Counted from the first letter of the stretch, positions 8,533-18,735 are shown. The stretch: 64,000 nt of DNA from Citrobacter sp. FP75 (GCF_018342065.1 NZ_JAFDOE010000001.1:186001-250000); one strand, 5' to 3'. The notes: a model not told the origin generated them from the sequence alone. Made by a program: numbers and translations.

Positions 8533-9623
8533 TGCGCCTGGACCCAGTTATTCACGTCCTGCCATGAGCCGCGAAAGACAATTTTCGCGGCTTTCTTCTC
8601 TAGCTGGTAACGATACATCGGATCGTAATATTCGTTGAGTAACGGTACCAGCCAGCCCATATGCGCGTCGGTACTGCCGTTAGCCTGTTGCGCTTGCAGG
8701 GCAACGTCCAGCAGCGCGGTCAGCTCCGCGAAGCGTTGTAACCCCAGACGACGGCGGATGGCGAACAGGCCGTGATGCAAATATTCACTGTATTCCTGCC
8801 AGCCCTGACTCTCGCCGTAAGCCTGGGTGAAATCGTGGTGCATGCGCACAAAATATTCTTCACGTAGCCGCTCCAGGCGTAGCTCAAAGGGATCTTCCAC
8901 CACCGCAATAGCGGCCTGGCTCATGCGCTCACGCAGGCATTCGGGCAAATGATTGGCGCCAATCATGCGGCCTTCATCCTCCAGCACCCAGCAATGCAGC
9001 TCCTGACGGCTATCGGTTTTCAGCATCTCGACCGCAAGCAGGTTTTCAAAGCTCGCCTGGCTCAGTTGGGGTTCTACCGTGCGGCCAAAAGAAGAGCCGC
9101 GATGGTGCGCCAGACCTTCGAGGTCTACGCCGTTCGGCTGCTGTTGCACCAACTGCGTTTTACCGCTGCCGGTGCAGCCGCCAATTAAGACGATGGGCTT
9201 TTGTACTAAATCTTCGGTTATCTGTATCGCCGCCTGACGCAGGGCTTTATAACCGCCGCGTACCAGCGGGTAGTCAATGCCGGACTCACGTAGCCATTGC
9301 TGCACAATGTGCGAACGCTGACCGCCGCGTGCACAGCATAAAAAACCCTCAGGATGCTGGCGGCAGGCAGTTTGCCAGGCATCCATTCGCTGCTGGCGAA
9401 CGTCACCGCTAACAAGCTGATGCCCAAGTGCCAGCGCAGCTTCCGGCCCCTGACGTTTATAGCAGGTACCGACAGCGGCACGTTCGTCATCGTTCATCAG
9501 GGGAAGGTTGATTGCGCCCGGCATTGCGCCCTGCTGAAATTCGACGGGCGCGCGTACATCGATTAAGGGCGTACCGGCGAGCAGAATCGCGCGGTAGTCC
9601 TGTGCTGTTTGTGTGTCTTGCAT
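8529..9623 (-). CDS. selU: SelU, tRNA 2-selenouridine synthase (MnmH)
   Basis: The protein has 364 residues, the E. coli YbbB/SelU length. An N-terminal rhodanese domain carries FLCCARGG with the catalytic Cys at position 97. A P-loop, GCTGSGKT, at 149-156 belongs to the C-terminal nucleotide-binding domain. The enzyme geranylates and then selenates 2-thiouridine at the wobble position of tRNA-Lys, -Glu and -Gln, using selenophosphate. It lies downstream of allS on the same strand with a 69-bp gap, the same neighbourhood as in E. coli. Confidence 0.95.
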   Translation of the reverse strand: MQDTQTAQDYRAILLAGTPLIDVRAPVEFQQGAMPGAINLPLMNDDERAAVGTCYKRQGPEAALALGHQLVSGDVRQQRMDAWQTACRQHPEGFLCCARGGQRSHIVQQWLRESGIDYPLVRGGYKALRQAAIQITEDLVQKPIVLIGGCTGSGKTQLVQQQPNGVDLEGLAHHRGSSFGRTVEPQLSQASFENLLAVEMLKTDSRQELHCWVLEDEGRMIGANHLPECLRERMSQAAIAVVEDPFELRLERLREEYFVRMHHDFTQAYGESQGWQEYSEYLHHGLFAIRRRLGLQRFAELTALLDVALQAQQANGSTDAHMGWLVPLLNEYYDPMYRYQLEKKAAKIVFRGSWQDVNNWVQAH

Positions 9624-9692
9624 AGTAAAAAACGAAACCTCAAATCATCCTGCGTACCATTTTACGCGCCAAATGAGAGGATGACTTGATTT

Positions 9693-10619
9693 TCAATCGC
9701 GTGAGTTGTTGAAAATTGCTAAAAACCCGGCGATTTCAGATTTTCGTTGGGTGAACAGCGTGACAATATCTTCAACGGCCTTACCCGCGCCAAACTTATG
9801 CCACGCGAGACTTAAGGGAGAAGGGGGACGCATGGTGGGAATGATGTTGCTGACCAGCTGGCCGCTATCGAGCAACGGTTGGCAGAGCGGCTGCGGAACG
9901 AATCCAATACCGACTCCCGCAAGATGAGCAGCAAGCTTGGTTTCCATGTCCGGGACGATGATCTCTTTTTGACCGGGAAGACGCCATGCGACCCGTTTAC
10001 TCAGGGTCCGCGCGCTATCCTCAATGTTAATAGCCGGAAAACGGCGCAGCTGCGCTTCTGTTAATGGACCGCTGGCGTCTGCCAGTGGATGATCCGCTGA
10101 CATAACAAATCGCCACTGAACAGAACCCAAAGGATCGAGGGTAAAGGTGTTGGTCATCGGTTCCGTGCCGGTAACGCCGATAGCCAGCGAGAATCCTTCA
10201 TACAAGAGTGAATCCCACACGCCCATATAAATTTGCCGGGAAAAGTGAAACTGAGTAAAGGGATAGCGGGCGTTAAGCCAGGATAACAGGTGAGCGACGG
10301 CTTCAGGGCTGTACAGCAGGTTGTTAACCACAATATTCACCTGGCGCTCTACACCGTCGTTCACTTGCTGCAATTCGCTGGGCATGCTGTCCAGCCAGGC
10401 GAGCCAGTCTTTTGCCTGAGAAAGAAGGTGAGATCCTGCTGCGGTTAACGTCACGCTTCGGGTAGTGCGAAAAAATAACGCGACGCCGGTGTTTTCCTCC
10501 AGAAGCTTTATACGGTAACTGATGGTGGCTGTGGTTTTGCACAAGCGCTCCGCCGCCCTGGAGAAACTCCCCGTTTCGGCGACGCCGATAAAGGTACGCA
10601 GTGTTTCCGGGTCAAACAT
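9693..10619 (-). CDS. allS: AllS, LysR-type activator of allantoin genes
   Basis: The 308-residue product matches the E. coli AllS length. The N-terminal winged helix-turn-helix ([20 protein letters not shown]) is typical of LysR regulators, followed by the effector-binding domain. In E. coli AllS activates allDCE under anaerobic conditions with allantoin as nitrogen source. It is divergent from allA. The AllR operator at 10726-10742 lies between them and probably controls both directions. Confidence 0.95.
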   Translation of the reverse strand: MFDPETLRTFIGVAETGSFSRAAERLCKTTATISYRIKLLEENTGVALFFRTTRSVTLTAAGSHLLSQAKDWLAWLDSMPSELQQVNDGVERQVNIVVNNLLYSPEAVAHLLSWLNARYPFTQFHFSRQIYMGVWDSLLYEGFSLAIGVTGTEPMTNTFTLDPLGSVQWRFVMSADHPLADASGPLTEAQLRRFPAINIEDSARTLSKRVAWRLPGQKEIIVPDMETKLAAHLAGVGIGFVPQPLCQPLLDSGQLVSNIIPTMRPPSPLSLAWHKFGAGKAVEDIVTLFTQRKSEIAGFLAIFNNSRD

Positions 10620-10725
10620 CGTCAGCTACTCCTTTAATGATCTTCTACAAGCCTGATTTCTTGTTCTCTGATTTATAAGTATTTTTGCATAATGGCCTTG
10701 TTCAAATTGTGGTCTAAATCTAGTT

Positions 10726-10742
10726 TTGGAAAATTTTTCCAA
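10726..10742. promoter_or_regulatory. AllR operator in the allS-allA intergenic region
   Basis: TTGGAAAATTTTTCCAA is a perfect 17-bp palindrome with a single central base. The identical 17 bases recur just upstream of gcl (12274-12290). This is the known core of E. coli AllR sites. It sits 105 bp upstream of the allA start and 107 bp upstream of the allS start. Glyoxylate binding to AllR relieves repression. Confidence 0.9.
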
Positions 10743-10846
10743 TTTTTGTGTTGATGTTAAATCACGAAGGTTTTAGATTGCATGGTATTGAAGCCGCTAA
10801 GTGTTCTGGTTGCGGTTTAGAGGAATTCAGTTACAAGGAAATAATG

Positions 10847-11329
10847 ATGAAACTTGAGGTCTTACCGTTAAATCAGCACACGTTCAGCGCCTATGGCGAT
10901 GTCATCGAGACGCACAAACGTGATTTTTTTCATATCAATGATGGGCTCGTTGAACGTTATCACGATCTGGCCAATGTGGAGATCCTTAAGCAGGATCGCA
11001 CCCTCATCAGTATCAATCGCGCGCAACCGGCAGCAACGCCGATTGTTGTGCATGAGTTGGAGCGCCACCCGTTAGGTACCCAGGCATTTATGCCGATGAA
11101 TGGCGAAGCGTTTGTGGTGATTGTCGCACTCGGTGAGGACAAACCGGACCTTTCCACCTTAAAAGCCTTTATCACCAATGGACAACAGGGCGTGAATTAC
11201 CACCGAAATGTCTGGCATCACCCGTTGTTTGCCTGGCAAACCGTAACCGATTTTCTGACCGTCGATCGCGGCGGCAGCGATAATTGCGATGTTGAAAGTA
11301 TCCCGACGCATGAGCTCTGTTTTGCGTGA
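10847..11329 (+). CDS. allA: AllA, ureidoglycolate lyase
   Basis: AAGGA at 10835-10839 precedes two adjacent ATGs at 10844 and 10847. Starting at 10847 gives MKLEVLPL and exactly 160 residues, as in E. coli AllA; longer in-frame extensions upstream have no support. The enzyme splits (S)-ureidoglycolate into glyoxylate and urea, the aerobic branch of allantoin breakdown. The glyoxylate feeds the Gcl pathway encoded downstream and also acts as AllR inducer. The cupin-like fold segment [12 protein letters not shown] is well conserved. Confidence 0.96.
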   Translation: MKLEVLPLNQHTFSAYGDVIETHKRDFFHINDGLVERYHDLANVEILKQDRTLISINRAQPAATPIVVHELERHPLGTQAFMPMNGEAFVVIVALGEDKPDLSTLKAFITNGQQGVNYHRNVWHHPLFAWQTVTDFLTVDRGGSDNCDVESIPTHELCFA

Positions 11330-11404
11330 CGCTATCGGCCTTCTTGCTTAATATGCGCATATTGTTCATTGTTTATGCTCATATTTTGGGCCGGAGTAAG
11401 CGTA

Positions 11405-12226
11405 GTGGAGACGGAAGTAAGACGGCGTGGCAGGCCTGGACAGGCGGAGCCAGTTGCGCAGAAAGGCGCTCAGGCGCTTGAGAGAGGCATTGCGATTTTG
11501 CAGTATCTCGAAAGAAGTGGAGGCAGTTCGTCAGTGAGCGATATTTCCGCCAGTCTGGATTTACCGCTCTCTACGACTTTTCGCCTGTTGAAGGTTTTAC
11601 AGGGTGCTGATTTTGTCTATCAGGACAGCCAGTTAGGCTGGTGGCACATTGGTTTAGGCGTATTTAACGTGGGCTCCGCGTATATTCATAATCGCGACGT
11701 CCTGTCGGTAGCCGGACCGTTTATGCACCGATTAATGCTGCTGTCAGGCGAAACGGTTAATGTCGCGATTCGCAATGGCACCGAAGCGGTGTTGATTGGT
11801 CAGAAGGAGTGCAAATCGATGGTCAGAATGTGCGCACCTTTAGGCAGTCGTATGCCGTTACATGCTTCCGGCGCGGGAAAAGCGCTGCTTTATCCGTTGA
11901 TGGAAGAAGAGTTAATGGACATCGTCGTGAAAACGGGTTTGCAGCAGTTTACGCCGACCACGTTGGTGGATTTTCCTACTCTGCTGCGTAATCTGGAACT
12001 GGCGCGTGAGAATGGTTATATCATCGATCACGAAGAACATGTTATTGGTTTGAATTGCATCGCATCAGCTATCTATGACGATGCAGGCAGTGTCGTTGCT
12101 GCCATCTCTATTTCGGGGCCCGCATCCAGACTGACGGAAGATCGTTTTATCAGTCAGGGAGAGCTGGTACGGGATACTGCACGAGATATCAGTACGGCGC
12201 TGGGTTTAAAAGCCCCCGTAGCTTAA
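11405..12226 (+). CDS. allR: AllR, IclR-family repressor of the allantoin/glyoxylate regulon
   Basis: The likely start is GTG at 11405, preceded by GGAG at 11393-11396 with 8-bp spacing. It gives 273 residues beginning (M)[11 protein letters not shown], against 271 in E. coli. A longer reading from 11369 adds a hydrophobic stretch not found in the family. The N-terminal winged helix ([20 protein letters not shown]) is followed by the IclR effector domain that binds glyoxylate and allantoin. An intrinsic terminator follows. It represses gcl and allS/allA through the two 17-bp palindromes in this window. Confidence 0.94.
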   Translation: METEVRRRGRPGQAEPVAQKGAQALERGIAILQYLERSGGSSSVSDISASLDLPLSTTFRLLKVLQGADFVYQDSQLGWWHIGLGVFNVGSAYIHNRDVLSVAGPFMHRLMLLSGETVNVAIRNGTEAVLIGQKECKSMVRMCAPLGSRMPLHASGAGKALLYPLMEEELMDIVVKTGLQQFTPTTLVDFPTLLRNLELARENGYIIDHEEHVIGLNCIASAIYDDAGSVVAAISISGPASRLTEDRFISQGELVRDTARDISTALGLKAPVA

Positions 12227-12233
12227 GTCGCAA

Positions 12234-12258
12234 CCCGCTCAGAGGAGCGGGACTTTTT
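12234..12258 (+). terminator. Intrinsic terminator after allR
   Basis: CCCGCTC (12234-12240) pairs with GAGCGGG (12245-12251) across an AGAG loop, followed by ACTTTTTT. It insulates allR from the gcl promoter 20 bp further on. Confidence 0.9.
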
Positions 12259-12273
12259 TGGATTTTTTCAAAG

Positions 12274-12290
12274 TTGGAAAATTTTTCCAA
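12274..12290. promoter_or_regulatory. AllR operator at the gcl promoter
   Basis: TTGGAAAATTTTTCCAA, identical in all 17 bases to the site at 10726-10742. It ends 19 bp before the gcl start codon, so bound AllR would sit on or near the transcription start. In E. coli the gcl promoter carries the same type of AllR site. Confidence 0.92.
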
Positions 12291-12309
12291 TAAATAGAGG
12301 TAGAAAGAA

Positions 12310-14091
12310 ATGGCAAAAATGAGAGCCGTTGACGCGGCAATGTATGTGCTGGAAAAAGAAGGCATCACCACCGCATTTGGGGTTCCGGGGGCGGCAATTA
12401 ACCCGTTCTATTCCGCAATGCGTAAGCACGGAGGCATCCGTCACATTCTGGCTCGTCACGTTGAAGGCGCTTCCCATATGGCGGAAGGCTATACGCGTGC
12501 GACGGCAGGAAACATTGGCGTCTGCCTTGGCACTTCTGGCCCGGCAGGCACTGACATGATTACTGCGCTGTATTCCGCTTCTGCCGATTCTATTCCTATT
12601 TTATGCATCACCGGCCAGGCGCCTCGCGCTCGCCTGCATAAGGAAGATTTTCAGGCTGTTGATATTGAATCTATTGCCAAACCGGTCAGTAAAATGGCGG
12701 TAACGGTGCGTGAAGCCGCGCTGCTTCCTCGGGTTTTGCAGCAGGCATTTCATGTAATGCGCTCTGGTCGTCCTGGTCCGGTATTGATCGATTTGCCTTT
12801 TGATATTCAGGTTGAAGAAATTGAATTCGATCCAGACATGTATGAACCGCTGCCAATCTACAAGCCTGCGGCCAGCCGCAAACAGATTGAGAAAGCGCTG
12901 GAAATGCTGGTTCAGGCTGAGCGCCCGGTCATCGTGGCTGGGGGCGGGGTGATTAATGCTGATGCCAGCGAACTGTTGCAACGCTTTGCTGAATTAACCA
13001 ACGTACCGGTAATTCCTACGCTGATGGGCTGGGGATGCATCCCGGACGATCATGAGTTAATGGCCGGAATGGTGGGGTTACAAACGGCGCATCGTTACGG
13101 CAACGCCACGCTGCTAGCCTCCGATATGGTGTTCGGTATTGGTAACCGTTTTGCGAACCGACACACCGGTTCCGTTGCGAAATATACCGAAGGACGCAAA
13201 ATCATTCATATCGATATTGAGCCGACGCAAATTGGCCGCGTTCTTTGCCCGGATTTAGGCATCGTTTCTGACGCTAAAGCCGCGCTGACTTTGCTGATTG
13301 ACGTTGCTCAAGAGATGCAGAAAGCCGGGCGTTTACCTTGTCGGAATACCTGGGTTGATGAATGCCAACAGCGTAAGCGGACGTTACTGCGTAAAACCCA
13401 CTTCGACAATGTCCCGGTTAAACCGCAGCGTGTGTATGAAGAGATGAATAAAGCCTTCGGTCGCGATGTCTGCTACGTCACTACCATTGGGTTATCGCAA
13501 ATTGCCGCCGCGCAAATGCTGCACGTATTTAAAGAGCGCCACTGGATCAACTGCGGTCAGGCTGGCCCTCTTGGCTGGACGCTGCCGGCGGCATTAGGGG
13601 TTTGTGTTGCCGATCCTGCGCGCAATGTTGTTGGGATTTCCGGCGATTTTGACTTCCAGTTCCTGATCGAAGAGCTGGCGGTGGGCGCGCAATTCAACAT
13701 TCCTTATATCCATGTTCTGGTCAACAACGCCTATCTCGGCCTGATTCGCCAGTCGCAGCGCGCTTTTGATATGGATTACTGCGTCCAACTAGCGTTCGAA
13801 AATATCAACTCCAGCGAAGTAAACGGTTATGGCGTCGATCACGTCAAAGTGGCAGAGGGATTAGGCTGTAAAGCCATTCGCGTGCTCAAGCCGGAGGATC
13901 TTGCTCCGGCATTTGAACAAGCCAAAGCCCTGATGGCGCAGTATCGCGTTCCGGTTGTCGTCGAAGTGATACTCGAGCGTGTGACGAACATCTCTATGGG
14001 TAGCGAACTGGATAATGTGACCGAGTTTGAAGAGATTGCAGACGGTGCGACCGATGCGCCAACCGAAACCTGTTTTATGAAATACGAATAG
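12310..14091 (+). CDS. gcl: Gcl, glyoxylate carboligase (tartronate-semialdehyde synthase)
   Basis: The 593-residue ThDP enzyme condenses two glyoxylates into tartronate semialdehyde plus CO2. The ThDP-binding motif runs from GDFDF (445) to the NN pair near 471-472. At position 51 (ARHVEGASH) there is a valine where other ThDP enzymes have the activating glutamate, the signature peculiarity of glyoxylate carboligase. Length equals E. coli Gcl. First gene of the glyoxylate operon; a 12-bp gap separates it from hyi. Confidence 0.97.
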   Translation: MAKMRAVDAAMYVLEKEGITTAFGVPGAAINPFYSAMRKHGGIRHILARHVEGASHMAEGYTRATAGNIGVCLGTSGPAGTDMITALYSASADSIPILCITGQAPRARLHKEDFQAVDIESIAKPVSKMAVTVREAALLPRVLQQAFHVMRSGRPGPVLIDLPFDIQVEEIEFDPDMYEPLPIYKPAASRKQIEKALEMLVQAERPVIVAGGGVINADASELLQRFAELTNVPVIPTLMGWGCIPDDHELMAGMVGLQTAHRYGNATLLASDMVFGIGNRFANRHTGSVAKYTEGRKIIHIDIEPTQIGRVLCPDLGIVSDAKAALTLLIDVAQEMQKAGRLPCRNTWVDECQQRKRTLLRKTHFDNVPVKPQRVYEEMNKAFGRDVCYVTTIGLSQIAAAQMLHVFKERHWINCGQAGPLGWTLPAALGVCVADPARNVVGISGDFDFQFLIEELAVGAQFNIPYIHVLVNNAYLGLIRQSQRAFDMDYCVQLAFENINSSEVNGYGVDHVKVAEGLGCKAIRVLKPEDLAPAFEQAKALMAQYRVPVVVEVILERVTNISMGSELDNVTEFEEIADGATDAPTETCFMKYE

Positions 14092-14103
14092 ATGAGGTGA
14101 CAG

Positions 14104-14880
14104 ATGTTACGTTTCTCAGCCAATCTTTCCATGCTGTTTCTGGAATACAGTTTTCTTGAACGCTTCGATAAAGCGGCACAATCGGGATTTCGTGGCGTAG
14201 AGTTTATGTTTCCCTACGATTACGACATTGACGTATTAAAGGAAAAACTGCAGACCAACCAACTGGAACATACGCTGCATAATCTGCCTGCCGGAGACTG
14301 GGCAGCGGGTGAACGCGGTATCGCCTGTATTCCGGGCCGCGAAGAGGAATTTCGCGATGGCGTCGCGGCGGCTGTTCGTTATGCGAAGGGGCTCGGCAAT
14401 AAGAAGATCAATTGCCTGGTAGGTAAAACACCTGTGGAGTTTTCTGCCGAACAGATCAAGCAGACGTTGGTGGAAAACCTGCGCTATGCGGCAAATGCGT
14501 TAGCGAAAGAAGATATTTTATTGCTGATTGAGCCGATCAACCATTTTGATATTCCTGGATTCCATCTCACCGGGACCCAGCAGGCGCTGGCTTTAATAGA
14601 TAGCGTCGGTAGCAATAATATCAAGATTCAGTATGACATTTACCATATGCAGCGAATGGAAGGGGAATTAACCCAGACCATGACCACATGGGCAAATAAA
14701 ATAGGTCATTTGCAAATTGCTGATAACCCTCGTCGCGGAGAACCAGGTACCGGTGAAATTAATTATGACTTTATTTTTAAGTTTATCGATAAATCAGGTT
14801 ATGACGGATGGGTTGGTTGTGAATATAAACCACTGACCACCACCGAAGCGGGATTATCGTGGATTAATCAATATCGATAA
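14104..14880 (+). CDS. hyi: Hyi, hydroxypyruvate isomerase
   Basis: The product has 258 residues, identical in length to E. coli Hyi. It is a xylose-isomerase-like TIM barrel with conserved metal-site segments IEPINHFD, QYDIYHMQRMEG and EINYDF. The enzyme interconverts hydroxypyruvate and tartronate semialdehyde, next to Gcl and GlxR in the glyoxylate-to-glycerate route. Start ATG at 14104 with GAGGTGA just upstream. It is followed by a structured 99-bp gap before glxR. Confidence 0.95.
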   Translation: MLRFSANLSMLFLEYSFLERFDKAAQSGFRGVEFMFPYDYDIDVLKEKLQTNQLEHTLHNLPAGDWAAGERGIACIPGREEEFRDGVAAAVRYAKGLGNKKINCLVGKTPVEFSAEQIKQTLVENLRYAANALAKEDILLLIEPINHFDIPGFHLTGTQQALALIDSVGSNNIKIQYDIYHMQRMEGELTQTMTTWANKIGHLQIADNPRRGEPGTGEINYDFIFKFIDKSGYDGWVGCEYKPLTTTEAGLSWINQYR

Positions 14881-14892
14881 TTTGTAAGGGTT

Positions 14893-14944
14893 TTCAGGCA
14901 ACGTCATTTTTCCACTTTGCTGGAAGGGGATCGTGTTGCCTGAA
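14893..14944 (+). other. Long hairpin between hyi and glxR
   Basis: TTCAGGCAAC (14893-14902) and GTTGCCTGAA (14935-14944) form a perfect 10-bp base stem. Inside it TTCCA (14910-14914) and TGGAA (14921-14925) give an apical stem. No T-tract follows, so it is not a standard terminator. It could stabilise the upstream gcl-hyi mRNA or mark a processing site. Confidence 0.5.
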
Positions 14945-14979
14945 TTCGGGAAAACCGACAGAGATATAAGAGGTTAAAA

Positions 14980-15858
14980 ATGAAACTGGGATTTATTGGC
15001 CTGGGTATTATGGGTTCGCCAATGGCTGTCAATCTGGCTCGCGCCGGACATCAATTACATGTCACGACCATTGGTCCGGTTGCGGACGAATTGCTGTCAT
15101 TGGGGGCCGTTAATGTTGAAACTGCGCGTCAGGTAACTGATTTCGCAGACATCATCTTCATAATGGTTCCGGACACGCCGCAGGTGGAAGAAGTGCTTTT
15201 TGGCGAACACGGTTGTGCCAAAACCGCGTTGCAGGGAAAAACCATTGTCGATATGAGTTCTATCTCTCCTATCGAAACCAAACGTTTTGCGAAACAGGTT
15301 AATGAGTTGGGTGGGGATTACCTCGATGCGCCCGTCTCTGGCGGGGAAATTGGCGCTCGCGAAGGTACCTTGTCCATTATGGTTGGCGGTGAGCCAGATG
15401 TATTTGCACGGGTCAAACCGCTGTTTGATATTTTGGGTAAAAACATCACGCTGGTCGGCGGTAATGGTGATGGTCAAACCTGTAAGGTGGCTAACCAAAT
15501 TATCGTTGCCTTAAATATTGAAGCGGTTTCAGAGGCGTTAGTCTTTGCTTCGAAAGCTGGCGCGGATCCTGTTCGCGTACGTCAGGCATTAATGGGCGGA
15601 TTTGCCTCTTCCCGTATTCTGGAGGTTCATGGCGAGCGGATGATCAAGCGCACCTTTGAGCCCGGTTTTAAAATTGCATTGCATCAAAAAGATCTCAATC
15701 TTGCATTACAAAGCGCCAAGGCACTGTCATTGAATTTGCCTAATACGGCAACCTGTCAGGAATTATTTAATACCTGTGCCGCGAATGGGGGGAGCCAGTT
15801 GGATCACTCGGCTATGGTTCAGGCGTTGGAATTAATGGCAAATCATAAATTGTCATGA
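14980..15858 (+). CDS. glxR: GlxR, tartronate semialdehyde reductase
   Basis: The 292-residue protein has the Rossmann motif GLGIMG at 7-12 and the beta-hydroxyacid dehydrogenase segments DAPVSGGEIGAREGTL and GDGQTCKVANQ with the catalytic lysine. It reduces tartronate semialdehyde to D-glycerate with NAD(P)H. Length equals E. coli GlxR. AGAGG upstream of the ATG supports the start. A strong hairpin follows the stop before the MFS gene. Confidence 0.95.
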   Translation: MKLGFIGLGIMGSPMAVNLARAGHQLHVTTIGPVADELLSLGAVNVETARQVTDFADIIFIMVPDTPQVEEVLFGEHGCAKTALQGKTIVDMSSISPIETKRFAKQVNELGGDYLDAPVSGGEIGAREGTLSIMVGGEPDVFARVKPLFDILGKNITLVGGNGDGQTCKVANQIIVALNIEAVSEALVFASKAGADPVRVRQALMGGFASSRILEVHGERMIKRTFEPGFKIALHQKDLNLALQSAKALSLNLPNTATCQELFNTCAANGGSQLDHSAMVQALELMANHKLS

Positions 15859-15864
15859 CCATTC

Positions 15865-15891
15865 GTATCGCTGCACTTACTGCAGCGATAC
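15865..15891 (+). terminator. Strong hairpin after glxR (attenuator or stabiliser)
   Basis: GTATCGCTGCA (15865-15875) and TGCAGCGATAC (15881-15891) form a perfect 11-bp stem with a 5-nt CTTAC loop, followed by ATTTTAATC. The T-tract is short, so partial termination is more likely than complete termination. The hairpin lies between glxR and the transporter's ribosome-binding site. Confidence 0.55.
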
Positions 15892-15926
15892 ATTTTAATC
15901 AGACACACTTTGGAAAGGTGCATGTC

Positions 15927-17177
15927 ATGAGTGAAAAGAAAACATCCGGTATTGAATACTGGAAGAAGATTGTCGTCGTAATGAGTCTGGGCTGGGTGGC
16001 AATATGGATATATCGCACCGTGCTCACGCCTATTTATCCTGAGATTCAGGCATCGCTGGGCAATGTCAGTAATGCTGAAATTGGCGCTATCGCCAGTTTT
16101 TATTTCTTTGCCTATTGCAGTATGCAAATTCCCTGCGGAATTCTGGTCGATAAACTTGGCCAGAAAATTATGCTGATGTGTGGGTTTACGCTGTTTATTA
16201 TTGGTACGCTGAGCATTGCAAAAGCCGCTGGACTGGTGATGATCTATGCGGGTTCGCTAATGGCGGGAGCGGGCTGCGCCTCTTTCTTTAGTTCAGCGTA
16301 TTCACTCTCTTCGGCAAATGTCCCACAGGCTCGTCGGGCACTGGCCAACGCCATTATTAATAGCGGCTCAGCAATTGGGATGGGGATCGGGTTAATCGGT
16401 TCCAGCGTGCTGGTAAAAAGCATGAGCATGGCCTGGCAAAATGTGTTGTTCCTGGTTGCGGCCATTCTGGTGGTGATGCTGTGCGTATTCACTCTGGTTA
16501 TCCGTGGCAAGGCTAAAAGTAAAACACCTGCGTCAGGCGAGAAAACACAGACGGTAGCGACGAAGGAAGAGAAGAACCCGCCGCTGTTTTCGGGTCTGTT
16601 ATGTAGCGTGTACTTCCTCTACTTCTGTACCTGCTATGGCTATTACCTGATAGTGACCTGGCTTCCGTCTTATCTGCAGACTGAAAGAGGATTTGATGGC
16701 GGCGCGATTGGGGTGGCCTCGGCGTTAGTCGCCGTGGTGGGTGTCCCTGGCGCATTGTTCTTTAGCCATCTGTCCGATAAGTTTCGCAACAGCAAAGTTA
16801 AAGTCATTCTTGGTCTGGAAATTATGGCTGCCGCAATGCTGATATTTACGGTGCTATCGCCGAATACCACTATGCTGATGGTCAGCCTGACTCTGTACGG
16901 TTTACTGGGCAAAATGGCGGTGGATCCGATTCTGATCTCCTTTGTTTCTGAGCAAGCGTCGCCAAAAACGTTAGGTAGAGCATTTAGCCTGTTTAATTTC
17001 TTTGGCATGAGCTCAGCGGTTATTGCGCCAACATTAACCGGATTTATTTCTGATTTGACAGGCTCTAAAGAAATAAGCTTTGTTATCTCCGCTTGTCTGG
17101 TTGTTACCGGAACGCTTATTTTTGCGGCCGTTACGTTATATAAAAAGAAAGCAACGACAGTCATTGCTTCAGCATAA
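15927..17177 (+). CDS. MFS transporter within the glyoxylate/allantoin cluster, substrate unknown
   Basis: The start at 15927 (MSEKKTSG) has GGAAAGG upstream and gives 416 residues. An earlier ATG at 15855 overlapping the glxR stop would add 24 unrelated residues spanning the hairpin, so it is not chosen. The protein has about 12 predicted transmembrane segments and the MFS loop 2-3 motif near GILVDKLGQKIML. As I remember it, K-12 carries only the small ybbV between glxR and allP. Its place suggests uptake or export of a pathway compound such as glyoxylate, glycerate, allantoate or ureidoglycolate. This is context inference only. Confidence 0.8.
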   Translation: MSEKKTSGIEYWKKIVVVMSLGWVAIWIYRTVLTPIYPEIQASLGNVSNAEIGAIASFYFFAYCSMQIPCGILVDKLGQKIMLMCGFTLFIIGTLSIAKAAGLVMIYAGSLMAGAGCASFFSSAYSLSSANVPQARRALANAIINSGSAIGMGIGLIGSSVLVKSMSMAWQNVLFLVAAILVVMLCVFTLVIRGKAKSKTPASGEKTQTVATKEEKNPPLFSGLLCSVYFLYFCTCYGYYLIVTWLPSYLQTERGFDGGAIGVASALVAVVGVPGALFFSHLSDKFRNSKVKVILGLEIMAAAMLIFTVLSPNTTMLMVSLTLYGLLGKMAVDPILISFVSEQASPKTLGRAFSLFNFFGMSSAVIAPTLTGFISDLTGSKEISFVISACLVVTGTLIFAAVTLYKKKATTVIASA

Positions 17178-17274
17178 AAACATAATTAAAACTATTTAAC
17201 TTATTTCTTTATTGTTTTTGTTCCGCATAGCTAAACCCATTACAACGTTATCCGATACGTGACAAGAGGGATTT

Positions 17275-18735
17275 ATGGAACATCAAAGAGATCTATACCA
17301 ACAACGTGGTTATAGTGACGATTTATTACCAAAAACGGCCGAGCAACGAAACTGGAAAACATTCAACTATTTTACATTATGGATGGGTTCTGTGCATAAC
17401 GTACCTAATTACGTTATGGTTGGCGGATTCTTTATTCTTGGACTTTCTACATTCAGCATCATGCTGGCTATTATTATTAGTGCATTGTTTATTGCGTTAG
17501 TTATGGTAATGAACGGTGCAGCAGGAAGTAAATACGGTGTGCCTTTTGCCATGATTTTGCGTGGCTCGTATGGTGTCCGTGGAGCGCTGTTCCCTGGGTT
17601 ATTAAGAGGGGGAATTGCTGCAATCATGTGGTTCGGTCTGCAATGTTACGCCGGATCGCTGGCTTTTCTTATTCTGATTGGAAAAATATGGCCTGGGTTT
17701 TTAACGTTGGGCGGTGACTTTACCTTATTGGGACTTTCTCTGCCGGGGCTGATTACATTTCTTATTTTTTGGCTCATTAACGTTGGTATTGGTTTTGGTG
17801 GTGGTAAGGTATTAAATAAATTTACCGCAATCCTCAACCCCTGCATTTATATTGTATTCGGCGGGATGGCTATCTGGGCGATATCCCTGGTAGGAATTGG
17901 ACCGATTCTGGACTACATTCCGGGCGGTGTGCAAAAGGCGGGCAACAGCGGATTCCTGTTTCTGGTTGTTATCAACGCGGTTGTCGCGGTATGGGCTGCT
18001 CCGGCGGTGAGCGCATCCGATTTCACGCAAAATGCCCACTCATTTCGTGAACAAGCGTTGGGGCAGACGCTGGGGCTCATTGTCGCCTACGTGCTATTTG
18101 CCATTGCCAGCGTGTGTATTATCGCCGGAGCCAGTATTCATTACGGCATGGATACGTGGAATGTGCTGGATATCGTTCAACGTTGGGATAGTCTGTTTGC
18201 CTCGTTTTTTGCGGTACTGGTTATTTTGATGACGACAATCTCTACAAACGCTACCGGTAATATTATTCCGGCTGGTTATCAGATTGCCGCTATTGCACCC
18301 ACTAAACTAACGTATAAAAATGGTGTGTTGATCGCCAGTATTATTAGTTTGCTGATTTGTCCATGGAAGTTAATGGAGAATCAGAACAGTATTTATCTGT
18401 TTCTGGATATCATTGGCGGGATGCTCGGCCCCGTTATCGGAGTTATGTTAGCGCATTATTTTGTCGTGATGCGCGGTGAAATTAATCTTGATGAATTATA
18501 TACCGCCAGCGGTGATTACCAATATTATGAAAACGGATTTAATCTGACAGCCTTCTCCGTAACGTTAGTAGCCGTCATTCTTTCACTGGGGGGTAAATTT
18601 ATTCCTCTCCTTGAACCGTTATCGCGAGTGTCGTGGTTTGTTGGCGTTATTGTCGCATTTGTCGCCTATGCCTTGCTGAAGAAAAGATCGGTTGCTGAAT
18701 CAGATGGAGCGCAAAAAGCCACAGGGCAGATGTGA
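17275..18735 (+). CDS. allP: AllP, allantoin permease (NCS1 family)
   Basis: The 486-residue membrane protein has about 12 helices and is near-identical in layout to E. coli YbbW/AllP (484 residues). Characteristic segments are WMGSVHNVPNYVMVGGFF, AAPAVSASDF and the conserved TTISTNATGNIIPAGYQ. It imports allantoin for the AllB pathway encoded next. AAGAGGG precedes the ATG. It is separated by 97 bp from the MFS gene and 72 bp from allB, so it probably belongs to the same long transcript. Confidence 0.94.
   Translation: MEHQRDLYQQRGYSDDLLPKTAEQRNWKTFNYFTLWMGSVHNVPNYVMVGGFFILGLSTFSIMLAIIISALFIALVMVMNGAAGSKYGVPFAMILRGSYGVRGALFPGLLRGGIAAIMWFGLQCYAGSLAFLILIGKIWPGFLTLGGDFTLLGLSLPGLITFLIFWLINVGIGFGGGKVLNKFTAILNPCIYIVFGGMAIWAISLVGIGPILDYIPGGVQKAGNSGFLFLVVINAVVAVWAAPAVSASDFTQNAHSFREQALGQTLGLIVAYVLFAIASVCIIAGASIHYGMDTWNVLDIVQRWDSLFASFFAVLVILMTTISTNATGNIIPAGYQIAAIAPTKLTYKNGVLIASIISLLICPWKLMENQNSIYLFLDIIGGMLGPVIGVMLAHYFVVMRGEINLDELYTASGDYQYYENGFNLTAFSVTLVAVILSLGGKFIPLLEPLSRVSWFVGVIVAFVAYALLKKRSVAESDGAQKATGQM

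Noticed and set aside
15855-15926. MFS transporter start overlapping the glxR stop (ATGA)
   Set aside because: The extra 24 residues cross a perfect hairpin and look unrelated to MFS N-termini; ATG 15927 has its own ribosome-binding site.
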